Positions 11,852 to 22,786 of a stretch of DNA of 64,000 nucleotides are shown in pieces. Source of the DNA: Marsupella aquatica (taxonomy: Eukaryota; Marchantiophyta). The stretch is from positions 19,840,001 to 19,904,000 of the forward strand of contig OZ316896.1 of the NCBI GenBank assembly GCA_973895155.1, in the 5' to 3' direction. The notes under the pieces are model-generated. The model made no database searches and was not told the origin of the DNA. It saw nothing but the letters and a program-made list of their open reading frames with translations. How positions within the stretch are numbered: the first letter of the stretch is position 1; every line of letters starts with the position of its first letter. A program made the position numbers and the translations under genes.

Positions 11852-12834
11852 TGTCGCACCCCTACCCTGGGCCTTAAATCCGGGTTAGTGTCATGGTGCG
11901 ACCTCGACCACCAGTAGGGGTGAGGGTTCGGGCAAGGAGGTGTGTAGTGACCTTCATTAGCCCTAAGTCGGGCTAAACCGCTATACTTACTGGTATAACA
12001 CTCGCATAATTCGTACTTGACATAGGTATATTTATTTTCCACCGCTGGAATTTTCCCTCAGTTAGTGACGCGGACTAACTCCCGACTTGGGGCTTTTCAA
12101 GCCATCGACGTGACAGGAACTTGTGACATGCAATGAGTGGCAATCCCTACCATTAGTCCGCACCCGGTACGTCCCTTAAAATAGCGCCTTTGCCCAGACA
12201 AAGCATACACACAACACCAGTTACTCTCAGAAACATTAGGGGGAAAAGACTACATTTACTCAGCGAAGCATCAGTTTACATGGTTGACTCGACTTCAAAG
12301 GGGGTCAGCAGGCCCAACGGCAGTCGATGCCCAGTCTCTACGAGGCCCTGCCTCGCACTTGCCCAGCAAGCTCGACTCTGGCTCTCACTCCTTGGTACGC
12401 TCTGACCCTACTCAGGCCGGGACTCCCCGTGCCTCGCCTTTCTTCTGCTGAGATAACTAAGCCTTCTCCCCCTTCCCATCGTGGAAGGGGAAGCCTAAAT
12501 ACTACCATAGCGGAAGAGAACCGGAGGATACTACCTTCCGGGGTACTACCTACTGACTAACTAACTGCTGACTACTGGTCGCGCTGCACTGACCGGTTAA
12601 CCGTCGACTACGAGTGTGCCAACCGGAATGGCAGCGGCCAAGCCTACTGACAAACTCTAGTCCGTTGATGGACTCAATCCTACGTTGGCTGATCCTAACT
12701 GACCGGCCCTAATTCTTCCTACTGCCGCTAATCGGTGCCTAATGACAGTCATTCTGTCATTACGCCTAACTAAAAGATGCTGCTGACTTAACCACCTCGC
12801 GCGGCGCCTGCTTCTACCCTTCGCTAACTACCCC
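11852..12834. other. Noncoding end of the nested element
   Basis: About 980 bp with no gene. For the minus-strand coding direction this is the 3' side. No polypurine tract or LTR copy matching the 15323-15690 side was recognised. Confidence 0.5.
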
Positions 12835-13479
12835 TTACGTGTGTGCAGTGGTTGGACCAGGGCTGGTCCCCTTGTCGGGGCGAGACCTCGAGCCGCCTTG
12901 ATCAGAGGTGGGCCCAGGTTTTCCCCGCTGGAGGACGAGCAGGGTGACGCGGTCCTGCAAAGCCTTGTTGTCCCGTAATGCTTCCTCCGCCTTGTTTGCA
13001 GCTTCATTGGCTTCAGTCTGGAGCCGCGCCACCTCCAAGTTGAGCTGGTCGATGGCGTCGCGATGGACCTGGTCCTGCGCTAGCAATTTATCTCGTTCGG
13101 CGGAGAGACTAGCCACCTGCTGTGCTGCCTGCAGGAATTGTTTGTTGAGGTCGGTCAGGCTGGTAACCCGAGCCGAAGATTCTGAGCGTAATTGAAGCAC
13201 GGTGTCGTCCAGCTTCTTGAGTTCGGCCTGCGCTCCGCTTAACTCCTGGGTTAGTCCGTCCCTCTGTTCGACAGTGCGGACTAAATCCTCGCGGCGGGTC
13301 GTTGCCTCTTCCTCGAGGTGCTCTACCAGCATCTGGAGACGCCCGATCTCATTCCCCTTCACCATGAGTTCTTCTTCCAAGCGGCTGACGATCCGTGGTT
13401 GGTGCTCTAACATGAAGAAGGCTGGCTGAAAGTACGCCGAGACTTGTTGTCCGATGTATGTCGCCAACTCCCCAGACAT
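12835..13479 (-). CDS. Coiled-coil protein segment of the nested element
   Basis: 214 codons in the same frame as the segment above, after one stop. The product is almost entirely a predicted long coiled coil (heptad pattern through residues about 25-185, e.g. RLEEELMVKGNEIGRLQML and ELKKLDDTVLQLRSE), ending in a Gly/Ser/Pro-rich tail. This would suit oligomerisation of a Gag-like protein. Whether it is read through from upstream or is a separate product cannot be decided. Confidence 0.45.
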   Translation of the reverse strand: MSGELATYIGQQVSAYFQPAFFMLEHQPRIVSRLEEELMVKGNEIGRLQMLVEHLEEEATTRREDLVRTVEQRDGLTQELSGAQAELKKLDDTVLQLRSESSARVTSLTDLNKQFLQAAQQVASLSAERDKLLAQDQVHRDAIDQLNLEVARLQTEANEAANKAEEALRDNKALQDRVTLLVLQRGKPGPTSDQGGSRSRPDKGTSPGPTTAHT

Positions 13480-13482
13480 AGT

Positions 13483-14187
13483 CTAGCTAAACTTCTGGAC
13501 CAGGTCGTAGGCCATGGTCCCCGGGGCTACTTGGTAGTCCTCCATCCTCTCGGGTACCGGTGGTTCCTCGGCAGGGGCAGTGAGCTCCTCCGTAGTCAGC
13601 GCTGGGGAGGGGAAGGTTTCTTCAGGTGGTGGAGGGATTGGGGGTGGTTGTACTGCAGGTCGCGGAGGCTCAACGGAAGGAGGCGGTGGAATTTCCATAG
13701 GGGGCGGTTGCGGAGTATTAGTCGGGGCTTCCGGCTCGGGGTTTGTCCGAGGGACAGTAGTCCGCGTAGTCGGGGTTGCCTCCTCTGGGGCGGGGGTGAC
13801 ATTACCCGGGGCTGAGGTGGCCGTATTCTTTCCTCTGGCCTCCCGCCGTGCCTTGTACCAGGCGAGGATAATGGCGATATGACTTCCCAAGTAAGTCTTC
13901 CCTCCAATAGCCATACCACCCTGAGCCCGCTTCAGCTCCCCCGAGAATCTTCGGTAGAAGAATTGGGCCCAGTTTCGTCGTTTGTACTGTTCCACCTGCA
14001 CGATCGTGCAGAGGGAAATCTCGAATCGTGGCTCAATCATGTGTAGGGTAGTCCGTATGAAGTTAAGCCGCTCCATACAGGTTAAGTTGGTGCACGCCCC
14101 CTGCTTGTATCCGTTGTCCGTCTTACCCTCGGGTTTGAAGTGCCGCGGCGTATACTCCTTATCCCGAATTTGGATTTCCACCGGCAC
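13483..14187 (-). CDS. Gag-like protein of the nested element, middle part
   Basis: 234-codon frame overlapping the end of the upstream one in another frame. A folded N-terminal part (TLHMIEPRFEISLCTIVQVEQ, with a basic RRNWAQFFYRRF segment) is followed by about 90 residues very rich in Pro, Thr and Glu. It ends in a single TAG at 13483-13485; the same frame stays open beyond it as the coiled-coil segment. Probably the middle of one protein. Function not recognised. Confidence 0.45.
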   Translation of the reverse strand: MPVEIQIRDKEYTPRHFKPEGKTDNGYKQGACTNLTCMERLNFIRTTLHMIEPRFEISLCTIVQVEQYKRRNWAQFFYRRFSGELKRAQGGMAIGGKTYLGSHIAIILAWYKARREARGKNTATSAPGNVTPAPEEATPTTRTTVPRTNPEPEAPTNTPQPPPMEIPPPPSVEPPRPAVQPPPIPPPPEETFPSPALTTEELTAPAEEPPVPERMEDYQVAPGTMAYDLVQKFS

Positions 14188-15322
14188 CGGCCCGGTTGGT
14201 AGGCCAAAAATTTGCGTTTAACCGATGCTCCGTGAGTGATAAGGTCTGCCCCGAAACCTTGGTGGTCGACGCATCAGTGTCGAAATTGGAGATGAACTCA
14301 CAAATCTCCTTCGGCCCGGCGGTGCACGGCCTCCATAGTAAGTGGGCAAACCGCTCCAACTGATGCTCCTTGAGATAGTCCGCATGTTCGAGTTTCTTGA
14401 TCGCGATCCAGACTACCTCGGGGACGCGGATTACCTGTAATAAGTTGGACTTTGGGTAATCCGGGGGCCGTCGGGTCTGGTTGGTCGGGGGGTTTGCCGG
14501 GGTAGGTGCAGGCGCGGCGTCGGTCCGTGTTGATTCGGGGGCCGTCGTAGTCCTTGACCGCTTACGAGGACGCTGTTCGAGTTGCGGACTAGCTCGCTCG
14601 GAACCCGAAGAACACTCCGCGTTGATTACTGGACGGACTTGGGACTGGTTCGGCGGTACTCCGATGGTCATCGGTTGAGGCGCTGGGGTAGCCATATCCC
14701 AGTTGAAGGCGTTGGAGCTTTCCCCGAGGAACGTGAGATTACGCGCCGCTTCCCGTTGTCTGCTGATGTCTTCTTGGCGCTTTTCGGCTGCGATCTGCTG
14801 GTCTAGGTACCCCGGAATCTTGTCGAACTCCGCTTGAGTAAGCCGCTGGTTGCCCTTCAGCTTAAAGAACTTAGCTGGAACCTCAAGAATCGCCTCTGCT
14901 ACCGATCTAAGCCCTTCCTCGCTGAGATATAGTTCGGTGATGTAGTCTCGCAGCTCGTTATAGCTAGAATCCCTGGTGATGGCTGTCCTTTCGCAATTAA
15001 CCAGTGCTACCTTGGTTACCAGCTTCGCGTACCTTCGTTTGTAAGCGGCTTTCTCGGGGCAAGAGTACCAGTAAGTCTCGGAGAACTTAGCACCTACCTC
15101 GCCAAACAAGGTCCAAAATCCCAAGGCTGTGAGGGTCATACTAACCTCGTAGTCCGGTTCGTTGCGTCCACGTTCCCACCTGGCTGGTCCTTTTTCGCGA
15201 AGGCCTTGCTCGTCCTGACAAAATCTCGCCACATTCCGCTCTTCTCCCTCGATAATTTCCTCGTAAAGGTCGACTGGATTCAATAAAAAAGGCGAGCGGA
15301 TGGCAGCGTCCGTGAATTCCAA
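14159..15322 (-). CDS. Gag-like protein of the nested element, N-terminal part
   Basis: Open frame of 387 codons on the minus strand starting near 15322. The product has a helical N-terminal half, then a Pro/Ser/Thr-rich middle with a basic patch (RPRKRSR), then a second folded region (VVWIAIKKLEHADYLKEHQ). I do not recognise a named family; position and composition in a retroelement-like insertion suggest a Gag-type structural protein. The frame ends just after the start of the next frame (14187), implying a frameshift, natural or mutational. No close promoter signal was identified. Confidence 0.5.
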   Translation of the reverse strand: MEFTDAAIRSPFLLNPVDLYEEIIEGEERNVARFCQDEQGLREKGPARWERGRNEPDYEVSMTLTALGFWTLFGEVGAKFSETYWYSCPEKAAYKRRYAKLVTKVALVNCERTAITRDSSYNELRDYITELYLSEEGLRSVAEAILEVPAKFFKLKGNQRLTQAEFDKIPGYLDQQIAAEKRQEDISRQREAARNLTFLGESSNAFNWDMATPAPQPMTIGVPPNQSQVRPVINAECSSGSERASPQLEQRPRKRSRTTTAPESTRTDAAPAPTPANPPTNQTRRPPDYPKSNLLQVIRVPEVVWIAIKKLEHADYLKEHQLERFAHLLWRPCTAGPKEICEFISNFDTDASTTKVSGQTLSLTEHRLNANFWPTNRAGAGGNPNSG

Positions 15323-15690
15323 AAAGGTAAACGTGAGCGAATGGCCCGCAGTGCCATCGGCTCCTCTCTTATGGGGGTGCCAGGACGAGCCCGAGCGTGA
15401 GAAGGTCAGGCCGTTTGGTCATTGATAACGAGCTGAAGTCGGCATCTCGGTCCAAGCGTGATTCTTCTAACTGATTTTTACTCCGCTGCCGCCACCGTAC
15501 CTCGGTCGTGCGTAATAATCCCTTTCCTGAACTCGTAATTATTCGGTTATCTTAACCTACTCCTAATCTAATCATAATGGCAACTTGGCGGCTATACGTG
15601 CTATTCTACGCTATGGCTACGGTCCTTATGACCGTATAAGTCCTAATCTTCGACCTGGGTTCGGTCAAGTGACACGTTGCCGGTGTCACA

Positions 15691-15695
15691 CACAA
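15691..15695 (+). repeat. Target-site duplication CACAA, right copy
   Basis: Second copy of the 5-bp duplication. The integrase frame resumes at 15696. Confidence 0.85.
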
Positions 15696-16145
15696 CATAG
15701 GGACACACTGCGTTATGCACACACACGAGGGGGCACTTTTCAGCCCAAGGTCATGAAGTTTGATGTGGGAGATTTTGTGTACTTGCAGCGGCAAGCTAAC
15801 GACACCCTAGACACCTCTACCAGTCGTACTATTCTCAGGGTTAAAGCTATTCGACCATCTGGAGTGCTAGAGTTACAAGGGGCAGATGGGCGCACAATTG
15901 CTGACAATGCCAAGAATTGCGCCCCTTGTCATCTGCCTAACCTGGATCCCACCATTGTGACTTCTACCTGGATTCCACCTGTGGACTACCCTTGCAAAGT
16001 GTGTTTGCAAATTGACAATGCTGACCAGATGCTGCTATGTGATAATTGGAATGGAGGGTACCATCTTTTCTGCCTGCGGCCTGAACTTACCCAGGTGCCA
16101 AAAGGGTTATGGTTTTGCCCTTCCTGTGCTCCACATGCCACCTGA
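15696..16145 (+). pseudogene. Integrase C-terminal domain and PHD finger, downstream fragment
   Basis: In frame with the segment ending at 11851 once the insertion and one target-site copy are discounted. First comes an SH3-like integrase tail (KFDVGDFVYLQRQ, then a beta-rich stretch). A C-terminal PHD-type zinc finger follows (CKVC ... LLCDNW ... YHLFCL ... GLWFCPSC), then TGA at 16143-16145. PHD fingers bind histone H3 tails, so the module could steer integration towards chromatin with particular marks, as chromodomains do in chromoviruses (inference). The fourth zinc ligand position holds Trp instead of Cys in this copy. Confidence 0.8.
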
Positions 16146-17024
16146 CTTTTCCTCAGCCCTCCTTGTGACTGTGGTCTGGGGGGGATACAGAGGTTTACAC
16201 CTCCACTACGTACATACCACCTCAGTTGCTTTTTCTTGGCACTTGGGAATGTGATTGGACTTTTTCTATGCATGTTGGTTGCTAGCAGCTTGCACATATG
16301 CATTGCCGGTGACTTGTATGTTTTTGATACACTATGGCTACGATACTATATGTCACGACAGGGTGGGGATTATGTATAGGGTAATGACATTTTGTTATGT
16401 GATTATTGATTGTTAATCTACAATAGTAGCCTGTAACCTTGTGACCAGAAAGTGAGGAAATATTTACGGGCTGCAACTGGGAAACTCTTCTGAACTTTGT
16501 GGTGTGGGAACAGGTTTCATACTAGAACCCCAGCCCCAAATAGTCTTTATCACATGTAATATCTGTCTGGAAAAAAATTACCAGGTAGGCCTTGTTGGAC
16601 ACAGGGTTATGGAAATGGTAGCACCTAGTAGAAAAAGTTACACACAGGTAACCTTTCTTCCTGACAGGAATTACTGCTTATGACCATCCATAAACTAAAA
16701 GAGGAACCTACATGATTGGGTTAATTTACAGCTTTGGTCGATGAGGGGACCAACAAAATGGCTATAGTTGATCATATGGAGACCAAGAAAATGGCTTTCT
16801 AGAAGTTGGATGAGTAAACAATAAACAGAACCAGTATGTGAGTCCAGGTGGGATTTGTTTGCACCAGTGGGAGTTAGCTTTCCAGTCATTTTCTTCTATC
16901 AGTTGGACTCTACCATGGACAGAATTTGTCTCCTTGTGCCCCCCAAAACTAAGGAGTATGGCTACGGACCCCCATGAGAGGTCCCTTGCAAATTCCCTTG
17001 CACCTCATTGTGCCATGGCATCAT

Positions 17025-17140
17025 GATCCTTTGCGAAGCAAAACAACTGAACCATTTATGTTTGTGGAAAATAACCCCCTACAAACACAATTGATCCTTT
17101 GCATAGCAAAACAACTACCCCGTTTGTGTTTGTGGAAAAT
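17025..17140. repeat. 68-bp direct duplication
   Basis: GATCCTTTGC(G/A)(A/T)AGCAAAACAACT ... TTTGTGGAAAAT occurs at 17025 and again at 17093. The second copy is slightly diverged. Confidence 0.7.
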
Positions 17141-17631
17141 TTGGCGTAAATTTTGGGACGCCTCTACTGTAAATACAAAATGTAAAAAATCAGAAATACA
17201 AAAGGCAAGACAGGTAAAACTATCATATGTACCTGTTTTGGTTACATTTCAATTTTTAACAAAATGAAATAAATGTACTTTGATTACATATTAAAATTTA
17301 CTAGACTGATATATCAGTGTTAACAATGAAAAGTATCATTATTGCTAGATATTTTGGTCACAATGTAACTGCCACATTTCACAACAATTATGCAACGGCC
17401 AAGAATAATATCAACTTGTCTTCACCCAAATGCTCATCATTTGTTGATGGCTTTGCTATCGCCCCGGATGGAGGCTTACTCTAAATGTTCCGAGTTCACC
17501 GTTTAAGAAAAACAATGGCTTTTAATGCACACAGGAGGGTTGAAGATTCATGGCTAGGACCCTTCAATTGTCTTCTACTTGGAGAGACATGGGAGGCATC
17601 TGTCCCAAGGCCCTCACTTTGTTTCTTCTGA

Positions 17632-17820
17632 CCCATTGCAAGCAAATAAGTTAGGGTTTTTTTAATTCAATTAGGGGGAAGACTTCCCTTATCTACAGTG
17701 GAAACAATCATCAACATTAAACAATCATACCCATTGCAAGCAAATAAGTTGGTTTTTTTTTACTTCAATTAGGCGGACCACTTCCCTTTATTGACAGTGG
17801 AAACATCATTAACAACACTC
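17632..17820. repeat. About 98-bp direct duplication
   Basis: CCCATTGCAAGCAAATAAGT followed by a T-run, CAATTAGG and ACAGTGGAAACA is present at 17632 and again at 17730, with scattered differences. Confidence 0.7.
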
Positions 17821-18240
17821 TCAAGAAATAACTCTTGTCAAACTAGTAACACTGAGCATAACCCACTAGATTTTGAAGTCACAAGGAAAATTGTCATTTC
17901 GCATTCAGTATTTGGGCAAAGACCCTTTGCCTAATCTGCAATTGCAGTACGATTTGCCTGGAATCCATTCAAAATCTGAGATTATCTAATAGATGTAAAT
18001 CAGCTCTTTTTGTGGGCCATAGTGGTTTATGTCGTCTGTCTTGTACAAATCGCTCTTGAGCTAGAAGTGTAGTGACCGCATCTGGTAGCACAAGAGAAGA
18101 TAGAGCCACATTTCATATGTACTTTACACCGAATCCAAATGGCAAATGCTACTCTCATGCCTACCTAAACTTCAGACGACCAACCTTAGAAATTGAACCA
18201 GTGAGAGGATCTAAATCTAGCAGTAAACAGCGCTTCCTAT

Positions 18241-18600
18241 TAGGGAGTCTCAAAGCTTTGAAACTAGGAAAGATGGCATTTGGTCATAACTTTTCCACAA
18301 GCTGGTGAAAGTTTTGTTTTGCTTTTTCTTTCACTGGCCTCTAGAGTGATACTGGTTATGGCATAAGACCTACTAATGGTTATGGCAAAAGGTTATGGAC
18401 TATGAATTCTGTAGTCCATAACCTTTTGTGTCCCTAACCCTTAAGTCTCTAGTTAAGGTTTATAGTTAAGATCCATCAGGGACTATGAATTCTGTAGTCC
18501 ATAACCCTTAACAAGAGAGTTAAGGTCTCTAGTTAAGATCCATCAAATCCATCAAATTGTCAGCTTTGAGGTAGCTTTGAGGTGCCTGCCCAATTGGTAC
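18241..18600 (+). mobile_element. MITE-like inverted-repeat element, copy 1
   Basis: Starts TAGGGAGTCTCAAAGC. It contains a perfect hairpin with 17-bp arms (CAAAAGGTTATGGACTA at 18386-18402 and its complement at 18412-18428) around a 9-nt loop, then a partial second hairpin near 18481-18502. The sequence matches 30653-31162 in inverted orientation. The right end is eroded. No coding capacity, so presumably non-autonomous. Confidence 0.65.
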
Positions 18601-18683
18601 TGGGTTTGCCCCCATAGGTGACATCGGATAACTAAACTTCGCGACACAGATAACGAGAAAGAAGCAACAGAGTGCTAATTTGT

Positions 18684-20781
18684 TCAAGCCAAGGGTGGGT
18701 CCTTCCACCCAAAGAGATACTCGGTCCTCTCGCCATACAATCTGCCAACTTTGTCGGCCAGCTCGTTCTTGGGAAGCAGAGCCAGCCACACCCCAGTGTC
18801 AGCTCCCTCCGCTCGAGTCTTCGGTTTGAACTCTGGGGGCACTTCGAATTCCCCGTCTTCAACTCCTCGCTTGTACATCTGGGTTTCGGTCGGGCCGGGA
18901 CACATGGAAGTAACGAAAATTTTGTGATCTTCGGGTTGCGACTTCAGAAGAGATTTCCCTAGCGCTATGGAGTAAACGTTCAGGAACATCTTGGATTCGC
19001 TGTATAGGGGCAATTTTGCAGGCTCTTCAGGTATCCATCCTTCGTCTACGAATGTTCCCGCTTTCACGTCCTGGACGTATTTTTCTGCAAGCGATTCAGC
19101 AAGCTCCTTAGAGTAACTGTCTTCATCCCTGAACGTCTCCAACACTGCCCCCTTCAATCGCTGAGTACACAAGGGAGAATCGATTTACGTGCAATATGTT
19201 AAACGAGACTCAGGAAACCTCAAATACAAAAATCGTCAAATCGTCCAAGTTTCACCATCAAACCACGAATGAAAGTAAATTCCAGCTGCATCACATTGAC
19301 TGCATATGTGGGTTTTTGAGAGCTTCTGCAGAAATTCATAACAGCAAATCACACGTTTCATTGGAAGTATCTGTAGATGGATCCGCAGAGGAAGATAAAT
19401 TAAGATTGCCGCAAGGAAGCCATCATTCTCCGAGGACTGATGCACGTGCATGCAGTGGCATTGGATAAGCATGCATAGAGTTCTAGGTGCTGATCATTGC
19501 ACCATGAACCACCTACCTCGTATAGTGCCGTTCGAGAAGTGAGATTCACGATGCGAGCTCCAGCAGGTGACGCTCGCAGCACTGGCAGTAAACCTTCCGT
19601 CACATTCTTCACACCAAAGTAGTTGGTGTCTATGAGCGCCTTTGCATTTTCGTAGGTCACCTTCAAGCCATCTAAGCCGGGGGCCGGTCCAGAGATAATT
19701 GCGGCATTGTTTACCTGCCCAGCATCATCAGTAGCGTATGGGTACATCCTCAGGACTACTAATCGTTTTGTCATGTCCATACAGAATGCCCAGGTCCCTC
19801 CAGAAGTAACACAAATCCCAAATCGACTCGATCTGCTGCTTTGCACTGTTTTAGGTGGTGTGTTGAATTAGTACAGCACCAGTGAATGGATTTCGACTTA
19901 TGGAACCCTAAAGGGGAAGAAGGACAGAACGCACATATATGTAGAAGTTGTGAGATAGAACAGACAATAAACTCTGACAAAGTGGGGAAAACAGGTACTG
20001 TACATAACAATCCAGCATATGTCAAACGACTAGATGAAGCTTTTCTCTGTGGTAAATGCTGTGCAACAATTGTGCATCTTGGAAACACAGACGCCATCGA
20101 ATATATAGCAATTGACAATCCAAACGAACATCTTACAATGTACCCAGAAATGTGATAAATCGATTTGTTGACGAATGGGATGTAACAGAAGACACCTTAT
20201 AACCTTCAACTCTTCTGATGGAGGACGAACCCAGGAATTGATCACGACTTCCAGTTTCAAAGATACCAATCAGCCACACTCACCAGGATGTCATGCCCAC
20301 CAAATATTTCTTTTAACCATGTTGCCAACGTCTTCACCGACTCTGGGCTACCGATCTCCAACTCGTGGAAATATATATTTTTCAGCCCAGTTGCCTTCAG
20401 CTCGTCGACGGCAGCTTGGCCCTTGACTGGGTCCCGCGCTGTCGACACAACGGTTAAGCCCTTGGTTGCAAAGGTACGAACGAACTCGTACCCTATCCCC
20501 TTACAGGCCCCAGTCACCAGAGCGACCGTGTCCTCCGACCACCAACTGAGCAGAGGAACACCAGATTGACAATTAAAAACTATCCAATTACAAACTGAGT
20601 TCTACAGAAGAAGTCACTTCGGTGTTCACTACATGCTTGCTATCTTTTCAATGCGTGCTCCAAGCGACTGAGCGAATCGATGGAACGAAAATCGAAGATC
20701 ATGGAAAACATTTAATCCCACTCTATGATCTAAAGTGAACTGTGGATACCTAGTCAATACGTACTTTGTACTGTTCGCCAT
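18684..20781 (-). CDS. SDR copy B: short-chain dehydrogenase/reductase
   Basis: Complete four-exon gene: 20765-20781, 20284-20545, 19517-19714, 18684-19160 (stop TGA at 18684-18686), 954 nt coding for 317 residues. Motifs: cofactor site TGACKGIG in exon 2, catalytic Ser region VNLTSR in exon 3, catalytic YxxxK as YSESK in exon 4 (KLPLYSESKMFLNVY), and a C-terminal WLALLP block as in plant carbonyl/menthone reductase-like SDRs. Unlike A and C, the NNAG motif reads NNAA here, which may weaken activity. All introns are GT..AG, and the 17-nt first exon is shared with the other copies. The enzyme would reduce a carbonyl substrate with NAD(P)H, probably in the cytosol since no targeting peptide is seen. 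Confidence 0.88.
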
Positions 20782-22786
20782 TGCAGTTTGAGCACCTGAA
20801 TGAGTACAATGTTGATGTGCTCGGTAAAATCTTGCCTTCCTTCTCTGGTGTGAGTTTTGCTGACAATAATGTGCACTTGAGAAGTAGTGCAAATGGAAAG
20901 TGACTTTCGAATCTCACCAATCCCCACAAAAAGACTTTACGTTCTGTACTTCTAAGCTCTCTCTATCTTCGCTCAAGCTAATCAGACATGACACCTCCCA
21001 CGAAGTCAACCCGAGGGTCTCTTATTATGGCGAGCACAGGCACGTTCCAACCAAGCTTCCTTCTCATTCCACATCTATCTCTTGTACACTTCATCGTTGA
21101 ACATTTTATCGAATGTTTTTGGTAGGAGGAAACCGGGGAGACAACGGGTTGTAGAACAAATTTGTCTCACAGCTGCATTCCATCAATCGCAGCCGGTGAT
21201 CTCTGAGACAGTGGTCGCTGAAAGTCCACCACGCGTCAGTGCATGCCCTGACGAAGTTTCCCCGGCATCTCTTCGGCCCTGTGTCAGCGGCAGGAATCAA
21301 GGAATTTTTACGGTAACCAATGGACACAAGGGGATTATGCGATATAACCCCTAGAGGACGGTGAGCATGAGTGGGCTACAGCCATGGCAGAGGGCAGTGA
21401 GCCAGAGAAGTGACATCCAGGACAGAGGGCTGTGAGTCCACTTTCAGGTGGGGACTCAATGAAACAGAGCTAAAGGACTGGGCCGGGCTAAATGCATCAT
21501 AAAATGAGTAGGCATCAACATCCTCGCATGAAGTAGAAATCTGTTGAAACATCAAACTTCCTATCGCTGACACCAATTAGTGCAAATAAATGATGAAAAT
21601 TGCACTTTCGAAACTAAAGCCGTTGTCAAGCTGATCACCTTTCAAGCTGTCCAAAGACTTCTGGAGTAACCAGTCCAGACAAGAAGTGATTGTTTAAGTG
21701 AACAATCTACAGTTTTAAGTGTGCCAGTGTAAGTGACAGGATCCTAATCCCACAAAATCTTGGGCTCAGCTGCTGTTTCCCTCCGTAGAACGTGCCCGCA
21801 TATCTCGCTGTCTAACAAAAGCAAAAACCAGTAATACAAAGTGTCCCGAACAGCAATAATGGTCCCATCTTTAATTGACCATCATCCCCATGATTGTGAA
21901 CTTGTGAACTTGTGAAGTCAGAAACAGAGTTTATGTCAATACCACGGAAACTACAAGAAGGAAACAATGAGTGCACAATAGTGTTAACATCAACTTGAAA
22001 TAGCAACTGTCGTCGGTAGCAGATGTTTGCGGATGAAAGCCATCGACAGCTACAGTACGTCGTTCCGAGGATAGCTCAAGGACTCGTGATTTGTTTGCCG
22101 AATGTGGGTGTGTATTTCATTCTTGACTCTATATAAGTATGATGAATCAGTCCACTTGCTCAATAATGATGTTACGAGTCTCGATTGGAGTTCGCTTTAT
22201 CAATCATAGAAACAATCATCAATAACATTGCAGATGCGGTTTCAAAGAACAGGTTCATACGAAACTAGTAATACGAACTGTCACCAAGAACATTGTGAAT
22301 TCAGACGGAAAATTAGGATTCACGTTTGAGGATTTGGAGAAAGTCACATTGTCCTCATTTGCGATTGCAAACGATTTGACTGAAATCCGCTCAAAATCCT
22401 AATAGATGCAAATCAGCTCTTTTTGTGGCCCTTAGTGGTTCATGTCCTCTGTCTTGTACAGATCACTCGTGAGATAGGAAGTGCAGTGACCGCATCTAGT
22501 AGCACGGGAGAAGATAGAGCCAAATTTCATATATGGTTTACACCTAATTGCTAAGTACCGAATCCAAATGCTACTCTCATGCCTACCTAAGCTTCAGAAG
22601 ACCAACCTTCGATATTGAACCAGGGATTGGATCGAAATCCAGCAGTAAGTTACAGCTAGTCCTATCGGTACTGGATTCACACCCAAAGATTACTTCGGGT
22701 CAACTAAAGTACTACCGAATCTAGTGCGTTCGGCCGAAACATTGATACGCAGATAACGAGAAAGAAGCAACAGAGTGCTAATTTGT
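20782..22786. other. Intergenic region between SDR copies B and C
   Basis: The first 600 bp is the 5' flank of copy B and resembles the flanks of A and C. From about 22330 the sequence matches the 3' flank type found before copy B and copy D (e.g. a GTGACCGCATCTAGTAGCAC-like stretch near 22486). No gene seen between. The head-to-tail unit measures about 4.1 kb from copy B to copy C. Confidence 0.6.

Larger units (their letters stand above)
11852..15690 (-). mobile_element. Nested 3.84-kb insertion with TG..CA ends in the integrase gene
   Basis: The insertion splits an otherwise continuous integrase frame. It begins TGTCGCACC and ends GGTGTCACA, flanked by CACAA on both sides. TG..CA ends and a 5-bp duplication are typical of integrase-made LTR-type insertions. 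By eye I could not find matching direct repeats at the two ends, and no RT or integrase is encoded. It may be a non-autonomous element carrying only a Gag-like gene on the minus strand (12835-15322), with diverged or rearranged LTRs. Confidence 0.75.
4893..16145 (+). mobile_element. Degenerate Ty3/gypsy LTR retrotransposon with C5-DNA methyltransferase and PHD finger
   Basis: Domain order on the plus strand is Gag with two CCHC knuckles, aspartic protease, C5-cytosine methyltransferase, reverse transcriptase, RNase H, integrase, SH3-like tail, PHD finger. RT before integrase is the Ty3/gypsy order. Incorporation of cytosine methyltransferases into retrotransposons is known from charophyte algae and dinoflagellates. 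This copy is inactive as read: frame changes near 5310 and at the G-run 9108-9114, four in-frame TAG codons, and a 3.84-kb insertion at 11852-15690. The 3' boundary is uncertain because no direct LTR pair was recognised. It separates SDR copies A and B. Confidence 0.85.
16146..18240. other. Gene-less stretch after the Ty3/gypsy element
   Basis: No gene recognised. A G-run at about 16178-16184 could belong to a polypurine tract of the element, but no LTR follows that matches the 5' side. Two local direct duplications are listed separately. From about 17880 the sequence resembles the flanks at 22330-22640 and 50050-50460, i.e. the duplicated 3' flank of the SDR unit. Confidence 0.5.
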
